NCBI GenBank assembly: GCA_032718565.1
Contig: JAVGVS010000023.1
Span: forward strand, 1,988,493 to 2,052,492
Origin: Distichodus sexfasciatus
Taxonomy: Eukaryota; Chordata; Actinopteri; Characiformes; Distichodontidae
Direction: 5' to 3'
DNA length: 64,000 bases
Both the position numbers and the translations under genes were made by a program. Positions 48,430 through 59,469 of this stretch are shown here, in pieces. The notes under the pieces were generated by a model. That model had not been told where the DNA came from and did no database searches. It was given only the letters and a program-made list of their open reading frames with translations. Numbering within the stretch: position 1 is the first letter of the stretch; each line of letters opens with the position of its first letter.

Positions 48430-50517
48430 TGCAGGCCTATTTGGCAGTGTCGATGGAAAGAACCAAGCAAGTCAGGAGATGACCTCTAGAGACATATTGA
48501 GGATCTACTCCAACACCAAACAATTAGTCACCGTGAGATCTGTGCGCTTAAAAAAATAGAACGTGTTCTCCGTTTAGGAAGCAGTTGAGGCTACCGGAAA
48601 CAGCGAGTGTGGATTGTAAGAAAATAACTTAAGAAAAAGGAGGGTTTTTTTAAAAGTAAATCTATTTATTTCTAAATAAAGGAAGAGCTGGTCTTATACA
48701 ACGATTCCTCACAAAGGCTTCGTAAATGTCTGTTCAGTCAGTATACTAGTTACCAAGCGGAGTACGTTTTTGAGAAAGAGTGTTTGTTGGTGGGTTGGGC
48801 GCAATTTAAGTCAAGAAAATATTCGGCACGCTTGAAGTTCGTATTTCGCTCTAGCTATGCCGAGGCCTCTCGGGCGAATGTCTTTGCTCTGGGCTCAGCT
48901 CAGGCCAACAGAACAAAACCAAAAAAGGCTTGGGCCCAGTTCTTGCAGGACGGCAAGGTGGCCCCCTCCGAACAGACATGAATGAAGAGGGAATCATTCA
49001 TCAATACGCCGCACGCGGAGGGGAGACAAGCCGACGCGATATTGGCCCGGTCACCGAGCCGAGTGGATTACGTCGATTTGGTGCACAGACTGGTTTTTCA
49101 ACTTTCCACCAAAAAACGAGTGGTGGAAAGCTTGACGGGTTACTTACGTAATAATAAACAGACTAAAGCCCTGTGCTGGTGAATGCGGCAAAAATGCGCC
49201 CGTGCCACGACCGCTCTTTTTACACCGTCCCTGATTAATACCTGTGCTTCTACAGCGACTTTATCTCATCTGCTTATCTAGCAGCAAAACCTATTCTTTT
49301 GCTGGGATGATTTTGACATTAGCATGGCTAAAGGGGACTATGGCTTTATTTTTTATTTTTCACTTTTAATCCCTTCGGAGTGGAAAAAGAACTCGTAAGG
49401 ATTATTTTTTGAGTACGCACAGTGTGCAGAAAGCGAGAGAAGGGGCGACGTAAAAGCTCTCGTGGGATGAGGGGGGAGAAGCAGAAGCTCAAAGCGGCTC
49501 AAAGTCAAGAGGAAGAGGACACGATGTGGGAGGCTTTCGACTGAAGTTGACAAAATTAGCAGCAGGTCACTTTGGGGAGTTAATGAGGCTTGAGCCGGCC
49601 ATCCATCAAGTCCGGTCGACTATCGATCAGGACTAACTCCGCCCACCGAGAGCAAGAGGCGCTAACGTACGGGTCTAACGTGCCGCTAACGTCCACTCTT
49701 AAAGCACTTTGAACCAGTAATGCACTATTCTCCCTAGTTCTTAGAGCAACAACTGCTTTTGACTTCTCGTCCTTGGCAGAAGAACTACATTAAGAGTCCT
49801 CTCGACGCGAACACTGACGAGGTTGTACACTGATCTGGTAGAATTTTCATTTTTTTTAAGTAAAAAAGTATGAAAGACACTGTTAATGGATTTAACTTTT
49901 CTGTCAATTAGGACTAAATGACGAAAAGGTTTCAGAACTACAGTTATTATTCCCTTCTCTCCTTTTTTGCTTTTGCTTGGCACAGTTAATGTTGGCACTG
50001 GTTGTTTTCTTGTTTCGCTTTACAAAAAGAATGAAGACAAATACTTCAATCCGTGCAAATCAACATCCTTTGCAAAAAAAAAATAAAGAAGAAGAAAAGA
50101 AAAAAGCCCCTGGCTCATAAAAAGAGGAGAAAAACAATACGCTGTTTCATCCTCATTAAAAAAAGGAGCGGATTTTCTTCCAGGCCGGGGCTTCTGTCAT
50201 CCTCATCCACACTGATGGCTCTTTCAGTTCTTGGCTTCTGTATTCCTTTGTTAATCTTGGATTCTCACTGAAAGAGAAAAGGGGAAGTGCACGATGAATG
50301 AAAAACGGAAATGCAACTGAGTAGAGAGCTGAATAAATGCTGACATGAGTTTTATTTGTGGATGTCTAATGACTTTGGGCCTCTGTCACCAGTATTGTCT
50401 TGAGATTCTTTTTTAATATGAAAGCGAAGACATTTAAATAACATAATATTCTACATGTGCAGAATTCCAGGAAACCAATTAACCTAACGTTTTGCACAAA
50501 CAGGCATACGACAAAAT
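48430..50517. other. Intergenic upstream of shisa7
   Basis: Mixed-composition DNA with several CpG-rich patches (48780-49160, 49560-49700). Short open frames there lack recognisable motifs. It may hold distal shisa7 promoter elements. Confidence 0.3.
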
Positions 50518-50760
50518 TAGGGATGCACCGATCCGACTTTTTCTGATACTGATGCCAACGTTTGGTCTTTGGACATCGGCCGATCCGGAGTACCGATCCG
50601 ATGCCAGTTTTATTGTATTTCTTTGTGAAAAGGAGCCTGAGATTATTCTGTTATGTTTAAGGAAATACTTGACTTAAATACGGTTTTCCTAAATAAAACA
50701 ACGTAATAATTACACACCCATATGTATATGCTAAATTATTTCTTATTAAAATAACATTAT
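50518..50760 (+). mobile_element. hAT-like left-end fragment
   Basis: TAGGGATGCACCGATCCGAC, then CATCGGCCGATCCGG and TACCGATCCGATGCC, is the usual left end of a common fish hAT family. No right end is found. Confidence 0.55.
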
Positions 50761-50974
50761 TTGTTAACAAGAATTATTAGTTTAAACACAGTTCTGTAAT
50801 TTTGCGGTGGTCCCATGTGACGGTTCCTAAAACCATCAGGAACACAGATTGTGAGTGGGAGCTGGTGTTGTTAAGGAAACACATCGTATGATTTGTTTTT
50901 GGGATTGTAGTTTGGTGCGTTGCTTGTTCTGCAAGTGTTTTGGAGACTTTCAAATCACATATATGTTCAAATCC

Positions 50975-51143
50975 TGGAGTAGGGCAGTTGGTTACGGTTA
51001 GGGAGTTGGCGCTGTGATTGGAAGGTTGCCAGTTCAAGTCCTGGACCAGTAAAGGTACCACTGCTCCCCAGGTGCTGTACGTCAGCTGTCCACTGCTCCT
51101 TCACGGGTGGGTCAAATGCAGAGGTCACATTTTGTTGTGGTGC
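50975..51143 (+). repeat. tRNA-like SINE, 5' part, interrupted by an insertion
   Basis: Shows GATTGGAAGGTTGCCAGTTC, TCCTGGACCAGTAAAGG, CCACTGCTCCTTCACGGG and ATGCAGAGGTCACATTTT of the SINE family. It breaks at GTGGTGC and resumes at 51703 with GGTGCACTGTGTGC, continuing to about 51755. Confidence 0.75.
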
Positions 51144-51702
51144 TGTCACGTTCCACTCACACAGGATGCAAATGCAGGAGTTGATGACGAAGTGATTTAT
51201 TCACAAACACAATGTTCAACGTAAACACACGGCGATAAAAGAAAACACAGCGCAGCCAACCCTAACCGTGGCGTTCCTGAATTGCCATCCCCACTCGGAG
51301 AACTTGACAGAGTCCGGGAAAGTCCGACACTCAGAGCTAGTAGCAAAGCGGAGGTACAGTGAGCTCCACGAGCACGGTACCTCGCTCGTGTTGCAACATG
51401 GTTAGCTTTGGAATAGCTTAGTGGTTAGCCTGGATGTAGCTTAGCGGCTAACCCAGCTGTGGCGTAGCGGTTAGCCTCGGTCGGCGTTGGCTGGCTTCTG
51501 AGGTGGAGCACAAGAGTGGTGAGTGTGAGGGTGGCCCGACAAATCATGACTGGACAACCGAACTTACATACAAAGACATAAACAAGGGGCGGAACTAGAA
51601 CATCGGTGAAACTTGGCCACAGACACGAAAACAAAAGAAAACCAAACGGGACATAGCGCCACCTTCCGTCTGCTCAGCTAGGGCGCAGACCGGCTCCTGA
51701 CA
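51144..51702. mobile_element. Solo-LTR-like insertion, 559 bp, inside a SINE
   Basis: The insert starts TGTCACGTTCC and ends CGGCTCCTGACA (TG...CA with a short inverted repeat TGTCA/TGACA). The 5-bp direct repeat GGTGC flanks it exactly (51139-51143, 51703-51707). TG...CA ends, a 5-base duplication and no coding region are what a solo LTR of a retroelement would leave. The family is not recognised. Confidence 0.7.
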
Positions 51703-51755
51703 GGTGCACTGTGTGCTGTGCTGTGTTCACAATGACAAATAATCACTCACTTTAA
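51703..51755 (+). repeat. tRNA-like SINE, 3' part after the insertion
   Basis: GGTGCACTGTGTGCTGTGCT, then GTTCACAATGACAAATAATC, completes the SINE split at 51143. Confidence 0.75.
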
Positions 51756-51889
51756 AGGTATTCTTAAGGTGCGGTGCTGTGGTGCGTTCACCGTGACATG
51801 TCCAATTTTGGTCCTATGCATAACAATACCCACAAATACATACTAAAGGCCTCATTTTGTTAAGCGTACAACTGTTAAACGGTTTGGAA

Positions 51890-52072
51890 TCCAGGACCAG
51901 TAAAGTTACCACTGAGGTACTCATGAGCAAGGTACCGTCCCCAAGCACTGCTTCCCGGGCGCTTGTTAGCTGGCCACTGCTCCTTCACGGCTGGGTTAAA
52001 TGCAGAGGTCACATTTCGTTGTGGTGCACTGTGTGCTGGAGTGTGTTCATGATGACAAAAATCACTCACTTT
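51890..52072 (+). repeat. tRNA-like SINE copy
   Basis: Carries CCAGGACCAGTAAAGTTACC, CTCATGAGCAAGGTACCGTC, CCACTGCTCCTTCACGG and GTGCACTGTGTGCTGGAGTG. The tRNA-like head with the B box is mostly missing. Confidence 0.75.
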
Positions 52073-52435
52073 CGAGTTGCAGTGTCAGATCTGAAGCAGA
52101 GCTGATTTTTCAGTGGCTTCTTTCAAATGTTTTTTCAAATGTTACTCATAGTAGCAAAGTTTTACCATTTCTTTTTCATTTCTAAAGCTGGTAGAACTTT
52201 GCTCTTATAAGTAACATTTCAACAGTTTCAACTACTGTTCAACTATTACTTGGTATTTTGATGAATGTTTATTAAAAATAATCTTGAAATCCAGATTACA
52301 CATTCTTTTTTTACTGAGCACAAAAGTGACAAGAATAACAGTTCTCTCTGTAAATAAGTGATTGTTTTATTCTTTGTCTTCATTTAGGATACCATGAACT
52401 TTTATTCTTCACAGTGATTTAAGTGAGTTAAGTGA

Positions 52436-52690
52436 ATTTCTGTCAGTGATTATTTGTCATTGTGAACACACCACAGCACAGCACACAGTGCACCACAATG
52501 AAATGTAACCTCTGCATTTGATCGATCTGTGAAGGAGCAATGGGTAGCTCTTTGGCAGCGCCTGGGGAGCAGTACTTGAGGACAGGACCTTGCTCATGAG
52601 TACCTCAGTGGTACCTTTACTGGTCCAGGACTTGAACCGGCGACCTTCCGATCAAACTGGGCAAACTGTTACACTACTGACAGCCCCAAA
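52436..52690 (-). repeat. tRNA-like SINE copy, nearly full length
   Basis: The reverse complement reads from a tRNA-like head (GATCGGAAGGTCGCCGGTTC, AAGTCCTGGACCAGTAAAGG) through the body to GTTCACAATGACAAATAATC. Confidence 0.78.
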
Positions 52691-52984
52691 AGATTAGAAA
52701 ACGGTTTTAAGATTAGCAGTATCACATCCCTTTAAGCAACTTAACAGTATGTTTAAATCTTATCAAATTAGCTGGGAAATAATTGAGTAAGTTCTCTTAA
52801 ATCCCTCCTCCCTCTGATGGTTTGTTGCTAGTCACTGACCTTCATATGCAGGACGTGTGCTTTTTTCCTGCTAGCTACAAGAATTTGGACGATAAATTTA
52901 TATTTAAAAGTAGTTGTAGAGACAAACCGTTGCTATGTATTTAAATATTCTGGTGAGTTTCAAATCTCCATAAGCCAAATGCAG

Positions 52985-53150
52985 CTCCAGCAACTTCAAC
53001 ACCAACACTGCCACCGAGGTACTCATGAGTGAGCTACCATGAGCAGGCACTGAGTCTGCAAAGCTGCCCACTGGTCCTGCACAGATGAGTCAAATGCAGA
53101 GGTCACATTTTGCTGTGGTGTGTTCACAATGACAAATAATCACTCACTTA
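52985..53150 (+). repeat. tRNA-like SINE copy, degenerate
   Basis: Shares CACCGAGGTACTCATGAGTG, GATGAGTCAAATGCAGAGGT and GTTCACAATGACAAATAATC with the other copies. Confidence 0.65.
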
Positions 53151-53663
53151 AATTCAAACATTATTAGAAGGAAGTATCCTAAATGGAGACAAAGAATGAA
53201 ACAATCACTTATTTACAGTCATTTGCTCTAATAACTGTAAGCACCTTAATGTTAACACCTGCATGTTATTAACACCTTCCTGAAATTGGACCTAGATGTT
53301 GTTTTCATTAAGACTATGATTAGCTGTGTAAGAAACTCACTGTCTAATGTTTCATTAAAAATTGACAGACCAAAAGTCATCTTAATGTTCTGGTAAAGTT
53401 ATATAGTTTAATGTGTGTGTTGAATTCTGTTCTGAGGACAATAAGGACAATAATTCCTGTATACATGTTCGTGGTTTTACTACTCACTAAAAAATTCCAA
53501 AATTTTCACATCTGTTATAAGATCCATCTTCCAGTTCCCTCTGTTAAAAAACGCATTAAAAAAAGAAGTAAAGTCTATGAATGAGAGGAGGGTCGCTTTG
53601 GAAGACTTTCATGCTTTTTTGCAAGTTGATATTGCTACATCTAGAATACTGCTGAGTACGTAT

Positions 53664-54110
53664 TAGAGGTCGACCGGAATTGGTTTTTCAGAGCCAAAAT
53701 TGATACTGATTACTGCTAGTTAACGGAGCCAAAAACCGATATTTGGAACCGATATGCAAAAAAAAAGGAGAGAGAAGAAAATCTGTCAAAATGTAGAATT
53801 TTACAAACACCAAGCTCAACTGAACTTCTCCTCTTCTCCTTCTTGGAGCTTCACGCTGCGTTTGTGTGTGAGTGTGGTGTCAGTGACAACAAGGCTTCAG
53901 CGTCTGACGTAGCCAATCAGAGACTGTTGTGGGCGGGACATTAAATGAAGCAGCGAGTCGAGAGCAAGCGGCACGGAGATAAGAGACGACAGTGGAGCCA
54001 CTTTAGCGCACCTTGTATTTACTTAATATTGGTGATGGTCAAAATTAAACACTGATACCGATAATCGGCAAAACGTCTAATATCGGCCCCCAATAATCGG
54101 TCGACGCTTG
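53664..54110. mobile_element. Non-autonomous hAT-like element, 447 bp
   Basis: It begins TAGAGGTCGACCGG and ends AATAATCGGTCGACGCTTG, a decayed inverted repeat. The flanks GTACGTAT (53656-53663) and GTACGTAC (54111-54118) match at 7 of 8 bases, as expected of an old hAT target duplication. No coding region. Confidence 0.75.
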
Positions 54111-54255
54111 GTACGTACAGTATATGGGTGTCACATGGGTGTTAATTACAACAGAGGCACACACCCACACACAGAGGCTTACTGTTAGTCGTCGGTTTAG
54201 TTTTTAAATCATTAACAGTTCTGAAGTTCCATGGAAGCAATTTGGTTATCAAATA

Positions 54256-54593
54256 TGTGACCCCGCCTGTGAAAACCCGGCTAAAATCGCCAAATCTAAA
54301 TATGAAATAAAGAGTGTCAAAGTAGTCATAGCGAGAAAAATGTCAACAATATGCCATATGAGTTTATTGCAGTAAATGATAGATTATGTACTGAGGCTTC
54401 GTAAACATTGCTTTTCTAACGTCTTTGGGATTACTTTATGTGATTTGGGTGTTATTCGGTTTAGGAACTACTGTTCTATCATTATAAAGTGCATACAGAC
54501 ATTAAGATCAATGTGTATCCGCGGCAGTCACGTCAGGTAAAGAGGAGGTAGAAAAATTGCGACTTTAGCCGGGTTATCATAGGCAGGGTCACA
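54256..54593. mobile_element. TGTGACCC MITE, 338 bp, with TA target duplication
   Basis: The left end TGTGACCCCGCCTGTGAAAA then CCCGGCTAAA pairs with the reverse of the right end, TGTGACCCTGCCTATGATAA then CCCGGCTAAA. TA dinucleotides flank both sides. The same eight-base terminus as the 46019 element suggests related transposase recognition. Confidence 0.82.
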
Positions 54594-55024
54594 TATTTCA
54601 AGGGTTATAAAAGGTTATCCGTAATATCATCTAATGAAGCATCCCGAAATAAATAGTCAATCAAGGACAGATGTGAAAGAAACCATAATATAAACAAATT
54701 TACACTATTGTCTATGTAAACTGCATCAAGAAAAATCTAAGATAAAACATTACATTTTTATCATTAATGAATGTGTTGTTTAGTACCACAAAGACTGAAG
54801 TCAAAAGATATCTTGCATATATGAGATGTAACTTAATAAGTCAAGGAGAAACCCAATACCTTGGGTTCTATGATTTAAAGGAGAGTGACATGGGTCAATA
54901 GGTGAGGCCAACAGATCAATAAATTAAACTGAAATGGAAATGGGAGAAACTGTAATGGAGAACAAGAACACCACAGGAAAGGGAAACTGAGAAGTCTTGC
55001 TATGAAAAACAAGCTTTGTTAGAG

Positions 55025-55175
55025 ACGTCAATCTGGTTGCTGTAAATATGAAATCTGCCGGTTCAAATCCCAAACTGGTAAACGCAACACCAAGGTCTCT
55101 GTGAGTAAAATCCCATCCCAAACCACAGCTCCATGCGTGCTGGCCACTGTTTCTACACTGCTGGTTTAAACATGC
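55025..55175 (+). repeat. Degenerate tRNA-like SINE copy
   Basis: CCGGTTCAAATCCCAAACTG then GTAAACGCAACACCAAGG, and TGCTGGCCACTG, follow the SINE order with many changes. Confidence 0.5.
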
Positions 55176-56292
55176 TGATTTCATTAATAATTCCGTTCAC
55201 AGACAAAGTGCTTTACATTAAGAATAAAATCAGGACAAATATGATTAAAAGAACAAACATTTTTAGACAAATAAAAATAAATAAATAAAGGAAGAATTTT
55301 AAATAGACTGAAAGGAAATTCATTGTAGATTGCCTGCTGTTCTCTGGAGTGTTCACAGGGTAAACTGTGCGTACATTTGATTATGAGGTGCTCACTGCTG
55401 TAAATGCAATCGCTCCATCACCAAATATATCTCCCTGGATTAAGAAAGCCTAAACCTAATAAGGATTGCACTGATTGTGTTGTAATGTCACTACTAAAAT
55501 GGCTACGATCTAATATCCTATTACTGAAATGTATTTAACATAGCGTTAAGCAAATGTGATTCCTTACAAGCCTCTCCAAAGGAACTAAACAGCTTACTTA
55601 ATTGTTTAAGGCAAACTGTGTTTTAATTTAGTTCACAGCCAGGACTTCATTTCAGACGGTTGTGAGACACATGCGTTCTTTCATGACGTACCACGGTAAT
55701 ATGCCTTTGTCGTATTTTAAGCCGAACACACTGTGACCTCAGATGTCGCACGTTTTGAGTCATATGCTAAAACGGACTTAATGATGAGTAACACTTTTAG
55801 CCATCGCATAAGCTTTCGGAGTGTGTCCTTATACAACAGGCACGCTGGACAGACTGATGCAACGCAACAGCAGCATCAAGCGAGGGTCACCGCAGTGCAT
55901 CCACTCAGAGACATTGACCATTTTAAATAAGATCTTCAGTAACACTGGCGTGACGTGAGTCGATGTGTAGGTTCACCAGGCGCATGTCACAAGAGACTGG
56001 ACGTTACATTCTAGCAAGCTGTGGTCTAAAATTAGGAAAATCTTGCTGTCAGATGATAAATGTCATCGTGAACTGATCCGCAAGAATATAATCCCTGCTG
56101 TGTTAGAGAATGCTGAAAGAATTTACTGGTGAGCCACTTAGGAATGCAGTTAAAACGTGTTAAACCTGTGTGACATGGACCAAGAAATGTTATTTTTCAG
56201 TGTTATGAACAAAATATAGTTGTATTAGATTTTTAAAAAATTTGTCTAGTAGGCAGAAAAAGAATCTTTTTGCACACCCCTACTCTCTAGTG

Positions 56293-56360
56293 TAGGGCAG
56301 GGCGATATGGCCTAAAAATAATATCACGATGTATATTCTTTTTCTGGGAGAAAACTACCC
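56293..56360 (+). mobile_element. hAT-like left-end fragment
   Basis: TAGGGCAGGGCGATATGGCC then TAAAAATAATATCACGAT is a common fish hAT terminus. ATAT/CGAT-rich sequence near 56838-56895 may be a decayed right end, but it does not pair convincingly. Confidence 0.45.
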
Positions 56361-57438
56361 TTCCAACAATTCCCTACACCGCAACTTGGAGCCTCGTCAC
56401 AATAATGCGATGGATGTGCGTCCGCAGCATCATGCAATAGCTGTATTGTAAGTAGAACGTTGATTGTTTTTATTTATCCGCTAAAATATGGGTTTTGTCA
56501 GTAATAAAAGGGAAGATTCGACTGAACTGGAGCATTTTCGTTAATGATCGAGATTACAGTGCATTTACATTGCAAAGAATGTCATTTATGCACGTTTAAT
56601 TCTGTTTTTGTGCACAGAATAACAGTGTACGATCGCATAAAAGCTGCTCGCCGCCATCTTGTAGCTCCGGTATGCAGATAAATGCTAAGCACTGCCCCAG
56701 TCCGACAGCTGATTTGCCAATGCCACCGTTTTCTGGATGGATGGGAGAGTAAGCGATCTGCTTTGAGAGCGCAGAGAAGCGAAACTCTAAAGTGACATAC
56801 ATGCTGTCTGTTTAACATTAACGTGAGGTTTTGTACTCGATATATACGATATAATCATTTACTACATCGTGAGTGTAACAAAGCAAGATATATTGAGTAT
56901 GAAATCAAATCATAATTGTAAAATAGTTTTCTTTATTAAAACTGTACGCCATACAGGTTTAATATCAAAAATTTACTATTGACTAACCAATAAAAATCAC
57001 TAGATTGACTGATTAAAAATGTGTTAATAGTTAGTTTTGCATGGTCATTACAACTTTACTCACTCAACAAAGCACCAGTTTATTTTCTGATCATCTCACA
57101 AAGCCTTGGCTCTTCGGAACTGAACCTCTTTAGCAACCCAGTCAGACTCTGCTGCAGCCACCGTGTTTTTTTTTGTTCTAAACTGCCGCCCTGGAGCCGA
57201 GGAATGACAAAGGGGTCTAACGTCATTCACACAGCATTTACATGGGTATACTGAAGAAATAAAAGTTGTTACAATTATTTAAAGTGTTACTGAAAGCAAA
57301 ATGTTGTTTTAAATAATGAACCAATTTAAAATATTGATGCCAAAGAATTTTCACAGCCAATGTTATTGACGATTTCGATTAGTCATGGCAGCACTATGCT
57401 GAAATAATGACTATTTTTAGTATCATTTTATTGCCTGA

Positions 57439-57742
57439 GCGGCACAGTGGTTACCAGTGCCGCCTCACAGCGAGAAGGTCCTGGGGTCGAACCCACAGGT
57501 TGGCCGTGGGGCCTTTCTGTGTGGAGCTTTCTCCGGGCGCTCCGGTTTCCTACCATAGTACAAAGGTATCCAATATAGGTTAACTGGCAACTCTAAATTG
57601 GGCCCGTAAGGTGAGAATGAGAGTGTGATTGGCGCCTGCCCAGGTTTGGTCCCCGCCTTGCACCTATAGTTCCCGGGATAGGCTCCGGTCTCCGCGACCC
57701 CGATAGGGATTAAGCGGTTCGGATAATGGATGGATGGATGGA
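57439..57742 (+). repeat. tRNA-like interspersed element with GGAT tail
   Basis: GCGGCACAGTGGTTACCAGT, GCCGCCTCACAGCGAGAAGG and GGGTCGAACCC (B-box-like) start it. It ends GGATTAAGCGGTTCGGATAA then TGGATGGATGGATGG, the typical tail of a very common teleost SINE-like repeat. A tail-only copy in reverse lies at 45920-46000. Confidence 0.75.
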
Positions 57743-58051
57743 TTTTAGTGTCTTTTCAAACTATAACTTGTTGAATGTCAACAGACATTCTTGAAAATAG
57801 TTATGACTGATGTCATATGAGAAATAACAAACTTAAACCAGTATGGGGAAACTGAAGATTTTCAAGAAAGAAAACACATCTGCCTTGATGAAATCTTGGA
57901 TTCTCTAAAGATCAGTTTACTGGCAGGAAGTGGTGAATGTCTTCTTCACACAAAAATCTTGTGTTTGAGGGTCTCATCACCAGTAGGCTCATCTTGAGAG
58001 AATCACTGGTTAGTTTTCTGGAAACGGTGAATCCCTTTTATTGACAGAACT

Positions 58052-58137
58052 CTTATGTTTGAGGTTCAAGCTGCCAGTAACGTAATCATGAGTTCTCCCA
58101 AGATCAGTTTACTGACAGGTAGAACCTCAAACATAAG
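58052..58137. repeat. Perfect 16-bp inverted repeat with 54-bp loop
   Basis: CTTATGTTTGAGGTTC at 58052-58067 and its exact reverse complement GAACCTCAAACATAAG at 58122-58137. Similar words (TTGTGTTTGAGGGTC) occur at about 57959. Probably a decayed palindromic repeat. Confidence 0.7.
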
Positions 58138-58775
58138 ACTTCTGAGTGCAGAAGTCATTTACTGCTTCTCGTCTAAATGCTACAATTTTATTTGACAGTT
58201 AAAATCATATTAACCTATATGTACTTTACATGTAGTAATGATTAAATAAGTTTCTATATGAACAATTATTGCTGCAAATTACATTTTTTAGCTCATACCA
58301 GGGGTCTAGATATTGAGCAAACTGTTGGCTCAGCATCATCAGTTGAATTGGTTAAAGCTAATCGACGGATCAGAAGATTGGAGAGATGAGATAGGGAGAG
58401 GCAGAGAGGTGGGGGTGTGAAAAAGGCACAGATGTGTGCTGAGGAGGGGGTTGGCAGGGACTGAGAGGAACCCAATCTGAACTGGGAACAGTGAGACTAA
58501 AGATCTTTGATGCAGAAGCAAATGTGCTTGGCTGCTCGTGGGGCTGGATGACATATTGAAGGCACTTGGCGTGTTCTATGTGGGATGTAGTAAACGACTG
58601 CATTGCCAATGTCGAGTACAAACTGTCATGTCATTTATTAAATGAGCCTACATAAATCTGTTTCGCTTTATTCCTCTAACAAATACAAATATAAAAAGTA
58701 TATAGACACTATATACAACACATACTCTCCTGTTAATCTAGACCACTCTTATCACCAAGTGTGTGGTGTGTATAG

Positions 58776-59463
58776 TAGGGCCCTATGAAATCCGTTTTGT
58801 TTTTTCCTAAATTCTGTTGTATTTTTCCTGAATTCCGCTTTTTCCATTTCTATTTTTCTGAATTCCGTGTTTTATGTTATAATCATATTTGTTCACCTAA
58901 AAAGTGTCTAACTATGGAGTGGATGGGGGGAAAAATCATATTAAACGCCTGTTATTCAACTTCAACAAAGTGCTGGGGTTGAGCAGGACATTTTCTGCTT
59001 TGGTAAAACGTTGACCTGTAAACAACAAAAAACATTCATTTTTTCATTCAGAATGAAACGTTTCTGATGTGAGTTTTTGACTGTAAGTGGTCATCACGTG
59101 TTCTTGCGGGTGCAGTCTATCGTGTGCTGGCAAAACTTACAAAAGAGTTGTTCTCCTGATTCATAAAAATCATTTGGATATTGTTCTGCTCTAAACTTAT
59201 CGCTAACAGTCGAATTCCGTAATTTATTTGAGGACTTCGGTGTTTCAGCGAGCCTCTTCGCCATAGCTGACCGTTGAGTCCCACCTCAACAGGTAACACG
59301 TACAGGGGGCTGCAGCGGCCAAAATTGATTAGAAACCATTGCTTTGCTTTGCCCATACACTAATATCAGCAAATTATACGACATTCCGCGTTTTACAACG
59401 GATTCCATTTGATTTCCGTGATTCCGCCCGCATTTTCCGCATAACGGAAATCATAGGGCCCTA
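58776..59463. mobile_element. Non-autonomous hAT-like element, 688 bp
   Basis: It begins TAGGGCCCTATGAAATCCGT and ends with ACGGAAATCATAGGGCCCTA. The direct repeat GTATAG flanks it on both sides (58770-58775, 59464-59469); two further bases of an expected 8-base duplication have drifted. The interior is built of ATTCCG words. No coding region. Confidence 0.8.
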
Positions 59464-59469
59464 GTATAG

